Positions 7,148 to 15,762 of a stretch of DNA of 34,128 bases are shown here, one piece after another. The stretch's first letter is position 1; each line of letters starts with the position of its first letter. Made by a program: the position numbers and the translations under genes. The stretch comes from Terriglobia bacterium (GTDB lineage Bacteria; Acidobacteriota; Terriglobia; Acidiferrales; UBA7541): contig JAIQEV010000048.1 in assembly GCA_020073585.1 (NCBI GenBank), positions 1-34,128 on the forward strand, read 5' to 3'. The notes under the pieces were generated by a model, which had not been told where the DNA came from, ran no database searches, and saw nothing but the letters and a program-made list of their open reading frames with translations.

Positions 7148-9187
7148 CTACTTCGCCGCCGGCTTCAACACCGCCGTATTCCGTTCGTCGCCGAAGATGA
7201 CCCGGTACAATTGCCGCAGCTCTCCCACCTTCTCCAGCGGCACGCTCAACTGCTTCACTTCAAACACCCGCGTGTAGCGCACCACGTTCCCGCTCGCTTC
7301 CGTCTTGCTGTGGTAGCTGGCGAAGCTGTACTCCGCATCCACCGGCGGCGGCAGGTCGTCCACCTCGTACCCCGGCGGCAGCGTAATCTCGAACGTATCC
7401 GTGTCCCGCGCCGGCCCTTCGAATTCTACCGGATACTTGCGCGCTTCCTTCGTTTCCAGGAACGAGAGCGCTTTGCTGCCTAATACCCGCGGCCGCACCA
7501 GCAGCAGGTTCCCCGCCGCTTTGCCGTAGTTTTCCGCCACCAGCGAATACTCGTAAATAAAAGGCCGGTCGGTCTGCTCCGCATTGCTCACCGTCGCTTT
7601 CGTGATACGAAATGTCCCCAGGGAGTGCGCCAGCAGCGTCTCGATCGGCTTGATCCGGTCCACATCTTTGCTCACCGTGCGCAGCGCCCACCGTTGCGAC
7701 CCGGCGCTGTCGCCCACCCGCACTTCCCGCACCTCGCCCTTCAACGTCCCCGATCCGTCCAGCGCCAGCTTCCCCGTCCGCTGAATCCCGTTCAGCGCCG
7801 CCGGCAGCTTCGGCAGCTCGGTCAGTTCCCCGCCCTCCGGCGCCACCAGCAATCCGTAATTCCCTTGCAGCGGACCCCGCAACTGCCCGAACGGCGTCAT
7901 CGTATCGGTCGGATCAAAAAACAGAATTCGCCCGAGCTTCGCGTGCGGCAGCGTCGCGGCCAGCGATGGATCCGGGACTCCTTCCGGCAGCCGGATCGCG
8001 AGAATCATGTGATTAAACGTGAACGGAGTCGCTGGGCTGTCGGCCGTAACCTTGCCCCGCTGCGTGTCGATCACCACGTAGTAGGAATCCACGCCAATCT
8101 CTTTGAGCATCGCGCTCAGCAGCGTGGCCTTGTCTTTGCAGTCGCCGTAGCGGTGGCTGAAGACGTCCCCCGCCGGATGCGGCTGGTACCCTCCGATGCC
8201 CAGGCTGATCGCCACATAGCGGATCTCCCGCTGCATAAATTGCGCCAGGGCTCTCATCTTCTCCACGGGCGTCGCCGCGCTGGTCGTCAGTTCCGCCGCT
8301 TTCTGCTTGATCGCCGGCGAGGCATCGCGCCGCCCGTTCGTCAGCCCCGTTACCCAGAGTCCCACCTCGCCCCATGTTTCCAGCCCTTTGTTCTGCGCTC
8401 CGCCCCCGGGCGGCAATAGAGCGATGATCATCTGCCCCTCGATGCCAGGCCACGGGGGCATCCTCGCTTCCGGCTTGATCGCCGGAATGTCGCTCAGTAC
8501 CCACTGCCACTGGTTGTTCCCCGCCGCCGTGGGGAGCACCTCTGCATGGTTCCTCCACATGGCCTTGTAACGCCAGCCCTCCGGAAGTTGCAGGGTGTAA
8601 CGGGCTTCGCGGGTCGGCACCTTGTGTTGAAATACCCATCGATCTTGCAGGACGTAGGGGCGGTCTTCGTGCTCCAACTCATAGCCCACGATGTTTCCGG
8701 GCTCGGCTGCGGGTATTCTCAATACTTTTTCCCGGTCGTCGGAAAATAATATGCCGTTCTCCACTTCATCCAGCCCCATTTCGGAAGCTTCTTTCTCTTT
8801 GACCTCGTAATCCTTGCCCTGCGCCGGAATGCACCACCCGTGAATGTTCGTGATGCGCGTTTCCGAATCGAAGTACACACGGACGGTGCCGTAGCCCTTG
8901 CCGTCCGGCCGCAGAATCTTATACACCCGCCGTTCCGCACCCTTGATCTTCCCGTTCGCCTGCACGCTCAACACCTCTTCCGAATACAGCAGCACCGCAT
9001 CCGTCTTCTCGTCGTGGGCCGGCAGCGGCGCATTCACCAGCGCGTGCATCCACGCCGGCGCATCTCCGGCGGCAGCTCCCGGCGCCGCCGCCGCACACAC
9101 CACGAACCACGCCAGGAAAAACAGGATCTCCCCTGGCTTACCTCTTCGCGGCTGCGGCCCCCGGTTGCAAGACAATCTGCTGTTCAT
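7148..9187 (-). CDS. DUF3857 and transglutaminase-like protein, triad intact
   Basis: A secreted or periplasmic protein of 679 residues. An N-terminal hydrophobic stretch (about 21-40, FFLAWFVVCAAAAPGAAAG) is a likely signal sequence. A DUF3857 beta-rich domain (about 60-250) is followed by a transglutaminase-like papain fold. Its triad is visible: Cys350 in YGDCKDKATLL, His393 in FTFNHMIL and Asp425 in FFDPTD. Proteins of this layout may cleave or cross-link peptides in the envelope, but substrates are unknown. The ATG at 9187 has GAGG upstream. The first 50 bases overlap the end of the preceding gene, so the two are almost certainly cotranscribed and coupled. Confidence 0.88.
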   Translation of the reverse strand: MNSRLSCNRGPQPRRGKPGEILFFLAWFVVCAAAAPGAAAGDAPAWMHALVNAPLPAHDEKTDAVLLYSEEVLSVQANGKIKGAERRVYKILRPDGKGYGTVRVYFDSETRITNIHGWCIPAQGKDYEVKEKEASEMGLDEVENGILFSDDREKVLRIPAAEPGNIVGYELEHEDRPYVLQDRWVFQHKVPTREARYTLQLPEGWRYKAMWRNHAEVLPTAAGNNQWQWVLSDIPAIKPEARMPPWPGIEGQMIIALLPPGGGAQNKGLETWGEVGLWVTGLTNGRRDASPAIKQKAAELTTSAATPVEKMRALAQFMQREIRYVAISLGIGGYQPHPAGDVFSHRYGDCKDKATLLSAMLKEIGVDSYYVVIDTQRGKVTADSPATPFTFNHMILAIRLPEGVPDPSLAATLPHAKLGRILFFDPTDTMTPFGQLRGPLQGNYGLLVAPEGGELTELPKLPAALNGIQRTGKLALDGSGTLKGEVREVRVGDSAGSQRWALRTVSKDVDRIKPIETLLAHSLGTFRITKATVSNAEQTDRPFIYEYSLVAENYGKAAGNLLLVRPRVLGSKALSFLETKEARKYPVEFEGPARDTDTFEITLPPGYEVDDLPPPVDAEYSFASYHSKTEASGNVVRYTRVFEVKQLSVPLEKVGELRQLYRVIFGDERNTAVLKPAAK

Positions 9188-11114
9188 CGCCCGTCCTCAC
9201 GGCCTGAAAAAATCCCCGCAATACCGGGTATTTGTCCGCGCTCACGCCGACCACATCGAACCGCAGCACTCGCGAGAGGTGCACTGCCCCCTTGCTGCTT
9301 TCCGCCTGGAGAATGTACTCCACTGCCTTCAGGTTTCGATCTTCCCCTTTGGGCACGCTGCTTACCTGCCATCCCGGCGGGAGTTCGATCTTCACATCGT
9401 CGGCTTTTTGGTAAGGATAAGAAAAATACACCCCATACACGCGGTGGGCATGTTCGAAGAGATGCTTTTCACTCGCCCCGAACAGCCCCACCGGCAGAAA
9501 AGCCCGCCGGCCTGCGGAGGAAACCCAGCCGGGGACCTTCACCTCGAACTCGGCCACCAGGGGCTGCTCCGAGCCTTGCCAGTCGGGCTTATTCTTCAGC
9601 TCGGCCTCGATCGTTGCCGGAATGCAGCCCTTCAGTTCCTCTTCCAAAAACTTGTTCCGCGCGGGTTCGTCTTCGTTGCGCTCCCCCAATCGCCGGTACA
9701 GCGCCTCCAATCCCGTGAATTTCAGGGTCACTTTCCCCTCCAGCGACCCTTCCTCGCTCAGCTTGAGCTCCGCAAACCTTTCGATCTTTGACACCTTGCT
9801 TTCGGGCAGATCGGTCTCGATCCACGCGCCTCCGTCCTTGTTCAGCTGGAGCCCGGTTGCCGCCGTCTCCGACCACGGCAACAATCCAAATGGCGTGAAC
9901 ACCGTGCCGGGATCGAAATAACGATCCTTGCCGTCCAGCTTCACGAGCACGATGTGGTCGTTCAATTCATGGCTGTTCATTCTGGCCTTGTTGAAAAAAT
10001 ATTCATCGCGCCGGGACACCAATACCGGATAGGCTTCGAATCCCGCGGCCCGCGCAAGCCCCAGAAACAGCCAGGTAATGTCCCAGCCATTTCCGAATCC
10101 CTTCTTCCATACTTCTTCCACGTTGCCCGCGGCTTTCAGTTTGTCGCGCTTCTCTTCCTGTTCGCTCCTGGCCCTTTCATACGTCAGATTCCGCACCTGC
10201 TGCACGCGCGCATAGATTTTCCGCAGCTTGACTTCCGGCGCATCCGCGGGAGATACGATCTCCCCCAGCGCCTGCTGCATCGCCTTCTGCTTTCCGATGA
10301 ATTTCTCGACGCGTTCGTTTTCTTTCTTTCCGAATTCCTTCCAGTATTTGTCCGGGTTTAGTTCCAGAAATTCATCGGGGCTGTAGACGAAATTGACCCG
10401 CAATTGCAGTTCCTTCTCCGGCGGCATGTACTCTTCCGCTTGAAAGGCCGGCACGTTCTGCGTCGTCATGCGGATCACGTGATCGGGATCCTGCTTGGGA
10501 GGAGTCGTGCCTGCGGGCAGCCCCGCGGGCCAACTCCAGCGCACCGCAAACCGCCCGTAAGGCACCAGCGTGAATTTGGCGCGCTTGGTAAAGAGCTCCC
10601 CGCTCAGGATCCACAGCGAATCGAACACATAGCCGTCTTCAAAATCGTAATTGAAGTGATACTCCACGATGCTCCCCACCTGCACGTCCGGCATCGTGAA
10701 CGTCTTGACCTTGTACTTCACGCCCTTGGCCTTGATCACCGTCTTGTCGTACACCTTCCCGTCGTAATTCACGATCGAGCCATCCGGCCGGATGGTCCGC
10801 GCCCGTATCGTGCCGATTTTGCTCAGCCGCCCTTGATAGGGGATCTCGATGTTGGCGTACTTGCGGCCCTCCTCCGTCAGAATCTTGATGCGCAGGTAGT
10901 TGTATTCCGTATTCGCCCTTCCGGTGTCATGCCGGTCCACCTGCCGGTACAGATAGATCGCCGCCGCCCCCGGCGCCTGCGGCTCGCTGGTCATCTTCAG
11001 CTCCGCCGGATCGATCGGCTGCCATTCGTCTCCGGTGCACACCGGGCTAAACCACATCGCCACCCCCAGAACCACGAGCAGCGTAGCCGGTACGATGCGG
11101 CGCAGTGCTGACAA
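9138..11114 (-). CDS. DUF3857 and transglutaminase-like protein lacking the Cys
   Basis: A paralogue of the downstream gene, 658 residues from a TTG at 11114. I chose this start because GGGGAGG lies 6 bases upstream and a signal peptide follows directly (LLVVLGVAMWFSPVCTG). The Cys near residue 26 could be lipidated, but no clean lipobox is seen. The DUF3857 domain covers about 50-240. In the transglutaminase-like domain, the place of the catalytic Cys reads GFGNGWDITW, with Trp344 where YGDCKD is expected. His387 (NDHIVLV) and Asp401 (YFDPGTVFTPFG) remain. It is therefore probably not a Cys-dependent enzyme and may bind rather than cut. An ordinary ATG start further up (to 11429) would lack the leader position. 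Confidence 0.85.
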   Translation of the reverse strand: MSALRRIVPATLLVVLGVAMWFSPVCTGDEWQPIDPAELKMTSEPQAPGAAAIYLYRQVDRHDTGRANTEYNYLRIKILTEEGRKYANIEIPYQGRLSKIGTIRARTIRPDGSIVNYDGKVYDKTVIKAKGVKYKVKTFTMPDVQVGSIVEYHFNYDFEDGYVFDSLWILSGELFTKRAKFTLVPYGRFAVRWSWPAGLPAGTTPPKQDPDHVIRMTTQNVPAFQAEEYMPPEKELQLRVNFVYSPDEFLELNPDKYWKEFGKKENERVEKFIGKQKAMQQALGEIVSPADAPEVKLRKIYARVQQVRNLTYERARSEQEEKRDKLKAAGNVEEVWKKGFGNGWDITWLFLGLARAAGFEAYPVLVSRRDEYFFNKARMNSHELNDHIVLVKLDGKDRYFDPGTVFTPFGLLPWSETAATGLQLNKDGGAWIETDLPESKVSKIERFAELKLSEEGSLEGKVTLKFTGLEALYRRLGERNEDEPARNKFLEEELKGCIPATIEAELKNKPDWQGSEQPLVAEFEVKVPGWVSSAGRRAFLPVGLFGASEKHLFEHAHRVYGVYFSYPYQKADDVKIELPPGWQVSSVPKGEDRNLKAVEYILQAESSKGAVHLSRVLRFDVVGVSADKYPVLRGFFQAVRTGDEQQIVLQPGAAAAKR

Positions 11115-11452
11115 GACACACCTCCCCGCTCCGCCCGCGGGCGGAGACACGAATCTGGCTGGAATAGGCTGAGTAGCGAGCCCGGCACCACGACGCAAGG
11201 AGTGGACCGCTTCGCGGTCACGCATACGAAGGACACCATTCATAAATGGTATAACCGGGCCGTATAACGGGTATGACGTGTGCAGCGCGACACTACGCCC
11301 GCCCGGCCGCTCTGTCAAGAAAAAGCCCGCCGCCCTCCCCGTTCCCGAGGATTCGCTTCCCCGCGCCCCGCGTCTGCGGCATAATCCCCGCCAGACCTGC
11401 TGGGCGGTCCGCATCAGGGCTGGCCCCATTTCGCGCAGTCCGGAGGTTTACG
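11115..11452. other. Divergent intergenic region with a repeat
   Basis: This 338-base gap separates the DUF3857 operon (-) from the OPT transporter (+). It holds the hairpin GACCGCTTCGCGGTCA at 11205-11220, shared with other gaps. It also holds two copies of TATAAC followed by C or G and GGG, near 11251 and 11266, which could be part of a promoter or operator. I could not assign promoters firmly. Confidence 0.45.
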
Positions 11453-13609
11453 GTGAGCAAACGTCCCTGGAGTTCCACGGCCCCGCCGCAAGAATTCCAC
11501 TCCTACGTGCCGGCGGAAGAGAGTCCCGCCGAGTTTTCTCTCCGCGCCGTGCTTCTCGGCGCGCTCTTCGGCCTGCTCTTCGGCGCCGTCACCGTCTACG
11601 TCGGCCTGCGCGCCGGCCTCACCGTTTCCGCTTCCATCCCCATCGCCGTGCTCTCCATCAGCATCCTGCGCGCCTTCGGCCGCTCCACCATTCTCGAAAA
11701 CAACATCGTGCAGACCACCGGCTCGGCCGGCGAATCCGTCGCCGCCGGCGTCATCTTCACTCTCCCCGCGCTCATCTTCCTCGGCTTCGGCTCCGAGTTC
11801 ACCTACTGGCGCATCTTCCCCCTCGCTCTCCTCGGCGGCTGGCTCGGCGTTCTCTTCATGATCCCCCTGCGCCGCCAGCTCATCGTCAAGGAGCACGGCA
11901 ACCTCACCTATCCCGAAGGCACCGCCTGCGCCGACGTCCTCGTCGCCGGCGAACGCGGCGGCTCCTTCGCCGGGCGCGTCTTCTGGGGCCTCGGCCTCGG
12001 CGGCGTCTACACCTTCCTCATGAACACCGTGCAGGCCTGGACCGGCCAGCCCGAATACCGCCCCAGTTGGCTCCCCGGCGCTTCCTTCCGCGCCGCCGTC
12101 ACCTCCGAGTATCTCGGCGTGGGCTACATCATCGGCCCGAAAGTTTCCGGCATTCTCTTTGCCGGCGGCATCTTTTCCTGGCTGCTCTTCATGCCCGCCA
12201 TCCGCTTCTTCGGCCAGCTCGCCCCCAACACCGCGCTTTATCCCAGCACCGTGCCCATCCCGCTGATGTCCCCCGACCAGCTCTGGTCCAGTTACGTCCG
12301 CCCCATGGGCGCCGGCGCGGTAGCCGCCGCCGGCCTTTTCACTCTGCTGCGTACTCTCCCCACCATCCTCTCCGCCCTGCGCTCCGGCCTGAAAGACGTC
12401 CGCGCCGAAAACGCCGGGCAATCCGCCGCCGCCAACCGCATTGACCGCGACATGTCCATGCGCACGGTGATCTTCGGTTCCGCCATCATCATCGTCATGA
12501 TGTGGCTGCTGCTCACCTTCCGCCCCATTCCCGGCGCGCAGACCACCCTCGTCTCCAATCTCTTTGCCGCCGTCTTCGTCGTCGTCTTCGGTTTTCTCTT
12601 CGTCACCGTGGCCTCGCGCATCAGCGGCCTGCTCGGCAACTCCTCCAATCCCATCAGCGGCATGACCATCGCCACCCTCATGGCCACCTGCGCCGTCTTC
12701 CTCGTCTCCGGCTGGACCGCCCCGAACTACGCCGTTCTCGCCCTGACCATCGGCGGCGTCGTGTGCATCGCCGCGGCCATTGCCGGCGCCACCTCGCAGG
12801 ACCTCAAGACCGGCTACCTCGTCGGCGCCACTCCCTACTGGCAGCAGGTTGGCCTGCTCGTCGGCGTCACCGTTTCCACCATCGCCGTCGGCGGCACCCT
12901 CGCGCTCATGAACAAGGGCCTGGAAAAATACGTTCCCAGCCAGATCCCCCTGAACGTCCAGTCCCTCCCCTCCGGCGTCAAAGTCGAAAAGCCCGTCTAC
13001 ACCTACAAGGGCCAGACCTACACGCTCATCAACGCTCTCGGCTCCCGCGAAATTCCCGACGGCGAATATCTCTACGACGCCAACACCAAGCAGATCGAAA
13101 TCCAGTGGGTGCAGGGCATCGGCAGCGACCAAGCCGCCGCGCCGCAAGCCCGCCTCATGGCCACGGTCATCAGCGGCATCCTCAACCAGCGCCTGCCCTG
13201 GCGCCTCGTGCTCATGGGCGTGGCCCTGGTCGTCGCCGTCGAGCTCCTCGGCGTGCGCTCCCTGGCCTTTGCCGTCGGCTCCTATCTCTCCATCGCCACC
13301 ACCATGGCCATCTTCGCCGGCGGTGTCGTCCACTGGCTCGTCGAGCGCGCCTCCAAGGACGGCGAGAGTGCCGGCGAAGCCAGTCCCGGCGCGCTTTACT
13401 CCAGCGGCCTCATCGCCGCCGGCGGCGTTTTCGGCCTGCTGGCCGTGGCCCTGCGCGTCCTGCAGGACGCCGGCGTCCGCTGGCCCGCGGCCTTCGGCTT
13501 CGGCCCCAAACTCCTCGGCCCTCTCGCGCAGAGCAACGCCTTCGGCGTCCTCATGTTCGCCCTGCTCTCCGCCTCCCTCTTCTACTTCGCCCGCAAAAAA
13601 CTGAGCTGA
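11453..13609 (+). CDS. OPT family oligopeptide transporter
   Basis: An inner-membrane transporter of 718 residues from a GTG at 11453, chosen because GGAGG stands 6 bases ahead. The protein is almost wholly hydrophobic with about 14-16 membrane segments. The family signature TTGSAGESVAAG is at 88-99. Residues about 490-570 form a hydrophilic loop (KYVPSQIPLNVQSLPSGVKV onward). Prokaryotic OPT members carry di- to oligopeptides or metal chelates with protons; the substrate here is not known. A hairpin terminator follows. The peptidases elsewhere in the window would fit peptide uptake, but that is inference. Confidence 0.92.
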   Translation: MSKRPWSSTAPPQEFHSYVPAEESPAEFSLRAVLLGALFGLLFGAVTVYVGLRAGLTVSASIPIAVLSISILRAFGRSTILENNIVQTTGSAGESVAAGVIFTLPALIFLGFGSEFTYWRIFPLALLGGWLGVLFMIPLRRQLIVKEHGNLTYPEGTACADVLVAGERGGSFAGRVFWGLGLGGVYTFLMNTVQAWTGQPEYRPSWLPGASFRAAVTSEYLGVGYIIGPKVSGILFAGGIFSWLLFMPAIRFFGQLAPNTALYPSTVPIPLMSPDQLWSSYVRPMGAGAVAAAGLFTLLRTLPTILSALRSGLKDVRAENAGQSAAANRIDRDMSMRTVIFGSAIIIVMMWLLLTFRPIPGAQTTLVSNLFAAVFVVVFGFLFVTVASRISGLLGNSSNPISGMTIATLMATCAVFLVSGWTAPNYAVLALTIGGVVCIAAAIAGATSQDLKTGYLVGATPYWQQVGLLVGVTVSTIAVGGTLALMNKGLEKYVPSQIPLNVQSLPSGVKVEKPVYTYKGQTYTLINALGSREIPDGEYLYDANTKQIEIQWVQGIGSDQAAAPQARLMATVISGILNQRLPWRLVLMGVALVVAVELLGVRSLAFAVGSYLSIATTMAIFAGGVVHWLVERASKDGESAGEASPGALYSSGLIAAGGVFGLLAVALRVLQDAGVRWPAAFGFGPKLLGPLAQSNAFGVLMFALLSASLFYFARKKLS

Positions 13610-13641
13610 GCAAGAAACTCCATCCACCACCCGCCTATGTA

Positions 13642-13677
13642 GATGCCGGGCTTTAGCCCGGCATCTTGTTTTCTTTG
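13642..13677 (+). terminator. Intrinsic terminator after the OPT gene
   Basis: GATGCCGGGC, loop TTTA, GCCCGGCATC, then TTGTTTTCTTT. The perfect 10-base stem and T-rich tail lie 32 bases after the OPT stop codon. Confidence 0.85.
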
Positions 13678-13776
13678 CCCGCCCGCAATCGCCCGCTGTC
13701 CTTGTCCTCGCCCTCTTTCCACACCCTCCTAACACTCTTTGACGCCCGCGCGCCGCCGCCGTACACTTAATCTGTC

Positions 13777-14562
13777 ATGGGCTCGCGCTCCGCCATCCGC
13801 AACTACCGCATCAGCTTCAATTTCTACATCACCCCCGGCGTCCAGCTCCTGCTCATCGCCAATTTCGCCGTCTTTTTCTTCGAACTCCTGCTCAAGCACT
13901 TCTGGGGCCTGGCCGCCTACGACTGGCTGTTGAAGTGGTTCGGCCTGGTGCCCGCCGGCGTCGTGCCCCTCCTGCGCATCTGGCAGCCGGTCACCTATCT
14001 CTTCCTCCATGACGCGGGCACCATCTGGCACATCGGCATGAACATGTTCATGCTCTGGATGTTCGGCCGCGAGCTCGAACTGGTCTGGGGCAAGAAGCGT
14101 TTCCTGCAATATTATTTCCTCACCGGCGTCGGCGCGGGAGTCATCAACGTCATCGTCAAGACCCTCCCGGCCTTCTTCGGCCACGGCTTCTCGTTCGCAC
14201 CCACCATCGGCGCTTCCGGAGCCATCTTCGGAATTCTCATCGCCATGGCCATTCTCTTCCCCGACCGCCAGGTCATCTTCTTCCCCCTGCCGGTCAGCAT
14301 CCGTATGCGCACGGCCATGATCGTCATGGCCGCCTTCACCTTTCTCGGCACCTTCGGCTTCGGCGCCGACAAGGTCAGCCACCTCTGCCATCTCGGCGGC
14401 ATGCTCGTCGGCTGGCTCTACCTGCGCCGCGGCTCCTTCCTCTACCGCGTGCGCAACGGCTTCGCCGACTGGAAGGTCCAGCGCAACCGCAAAAAATTCG
14501 AAGTCTACATGAGCGCCAAAAAGAACGAGCCCCCCTCCCGCCCCGACCGCTGGGTCAATTAA
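13777..14562 (+). CDS. Rhomboid family intramembrane serine protease
   Basis: A membrane protease of 261 residues that cuts transmembrane helices of other proteins within the bilayer. The dyad is visible: Ser147 in the GASGAIFG motif and His205 in HLCHLGGMLVG. The loop and helix motif IWHIGMNMFMLWMFG (about 84-98) is also typical. I count about six membrane segments. A basic, hydrophilic tail (about 220-261) would face the cytoplasm. It starts with ATG at 13777. It is co-directional with the OPT gene but separated by a terminator. The substrate is unknown. Confidence 0.93.
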   Translation: MGSRSAIRNYRISFNFYITPGVQLLLIANFAVFFFELLLKHFWGLAAYDWLLKWFGLVPAGVVPLLRIWQPVTYLFLHDAGTIWHIGMNMFMLWMFGRELELVWGKKRFLQYYFLTGVGAGVINVIVKTLPAFFGHGFSFAPTIGASGAIFGILIAMAILFPDRQVIFFPLPVSIRMRTAMIVMAAFTFLGTFGFGADKVSHLCHLGGMLVGWLYLRRGSFLYRVRNGFADWKVQRNRKKFEVYMSAKKNEPPSRPDRWVN

Positions 14563-14860
14563 CCCGCCTTTCTCCCAAGAAACTTGTTATAAGAGTGGAG
14601 CTTGCCACATGAAACTCGCTGTAGGGGCGGGGCTTGCTCGCCCCGCACTTCAGTCGGGACCTCTCACAGATAAGACTGAGGCAACAAAGAGACCCCATTC
14701 ATGCTTCGCATGTAGGAGGGAACGGGCCTCTTTCTGGCCAAAAACTAGATTTTTGGTATGCATATTGTGCAACTGAACCGGTAGCCATAAACTGTGGTAG
14801 GCGAAGACTTCGCACATCGTGATATTCTCCTTCCCAAACGGAGATGAGGATTAACACTTA
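14563..14860. other. Gap at the left edge of the AT-richer island
   Basis: There is no gene here. A GC hairpin GCGGGGC-TTGCTC-GCCCCGC lies at 14627-14646 within the phrase CTGTAGGGGCGGGGCTTG. That phrase recurs inverted near 33170-33194 as a dispersed repeat. From about 14660 the base composition falls and stays low through the restriction-modification genes. No clear promoter, integrase site or terminal repeats were found. Confidence 0.55.
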
Positions 14861-15748
14861 ATGTCTAAACAGCCGATGGCAGAGGTTTTTGGCTTCCCGA
14901 CAGACAACAACTCTCAAACAGCGGCACGTAACAGAGAGAAGAGACTCTGCCCCTTTAACAACAAAGTTCCAAACTGCACCAAAGACAAAGCACAAGACCC
15001 GCTAGGCGTCTGCTCCGTCTTTGAAGGGGAAAACAGAGAAAATATCGCTATCACTTGCCCTGTTCGGTTTCGTGAGAACTGGCTAATCGCAGAAGACGCG
15101 GCGGAGTTTTTCTTCCCCCCGAAGACCAAATGGACTTCGTTGCTAGAAGTCAGACTCCATGACAAGCACGGAATCTCAGCCGGAAACATTGACGTTGTGC
15201 TAGTTGCGTACAATGAGAAAGGCAAGGTCATAGACTTTGGCACATGCGAAGTTCAGGCCGTCTACATCTCAGGCAATGTCCGTGATCCGTTTGAGCACTA
15301 TATGAAAAATCCCGCGAAGAAGGCGAAGATGGATTGGTCAGGGCAGCCGAACTACCCCCGGCCTGATTATCTGTCATCATCACGGAAGAGGCTGGCCCCA
15401 CAACTACTCTTCAAAGGCGGCATCCTGAAAGGCTGGGGTAAGAAGCAGGCTGTTGCGATTCATCGCGGGTTTTATAATACGCTGCCCAAAATGGCCGAAG
15501 TTAGTAAAGCACAGGCTGACTTAGCATGGATGATTTATGACCTGAAACGAAACAACAAGTTTAATACTTACAGTCTTGTGCGCAGCCAGACGGTCTACAC
15601 ACAGTTTCAGCCGGCACTTCTGAAGCTGACCACCGCTGACGCTGGCCCGGTGGACAAATTCATTGGTCAATTGCAGGCCAAGTTGAATCAGAAATTACAA
15701 AATGCGCCAGATGCACCCGCTTTGACGGATATTGTGATAACTGAGTAG
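14861..15748 (+). CDS. NotI-family type II restriction endonuclease
   Basis: A protein of 295 residues. Cysteines 30, 39, 51 and 66, within CPFNNKVPNCTKDK, DPLGVCSVF and ITCPVRF, match the metal-binding four-Cys region I know from NotI. A likely PD-(D/E)XK core follows: Asp111 (GNIDVVLV), then Glu130-Val-Gln132 (TCEVQAVY), with Gln where Lys is common. It would cut DNA at a rare site unless the site is methylated. The gene is followed after 14 bases by an adenine methyltransferase gene in the same direction, the expected pairing. GC is lower than in the flanking genes (about 45% in a 60-base sample), which suggests horizontal gain. The family call rests on my recall of NotI motifs, and the recognition site is unknown. 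Confidence 0.8.
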   Translation: MSKQPMAEVFGFPTDNNSQTAARNREKRLCPFNNKVPNCTKDKAQDPLGVCSVFEGENRENIAITCPVRFRENWLIAEDAAEFFFPPKTKWTSLLEVRLHDKHGISAGNIDVVLVAYNEKGKVIDFGTCEVQAVYISGNVRDPFEHYMKNPAKKAKMDWSGQPNYPRPDYLSSSRKRLAPQLLFKGGILKGWGKKQAVAIHRGFYNTLPKMAEVSKAQADLAWMIYDLKRNNKFNTYSLVRSQTVYTQFQPALLKLTTADAGPVDKFIGQLQAKLNQKLQNAPDAPALTDIVITE

Positions 15749-15762
15749 GAGAGCGAATTCCG

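Noticed and set aside
11414-13735. Long minus-strand open frame antisense to the OPT transporter
   Set aside because: The product is a Gly/Asp/Glu-rich repeat-like string, which is the expected mirror of a hydrophobic transporter gene.
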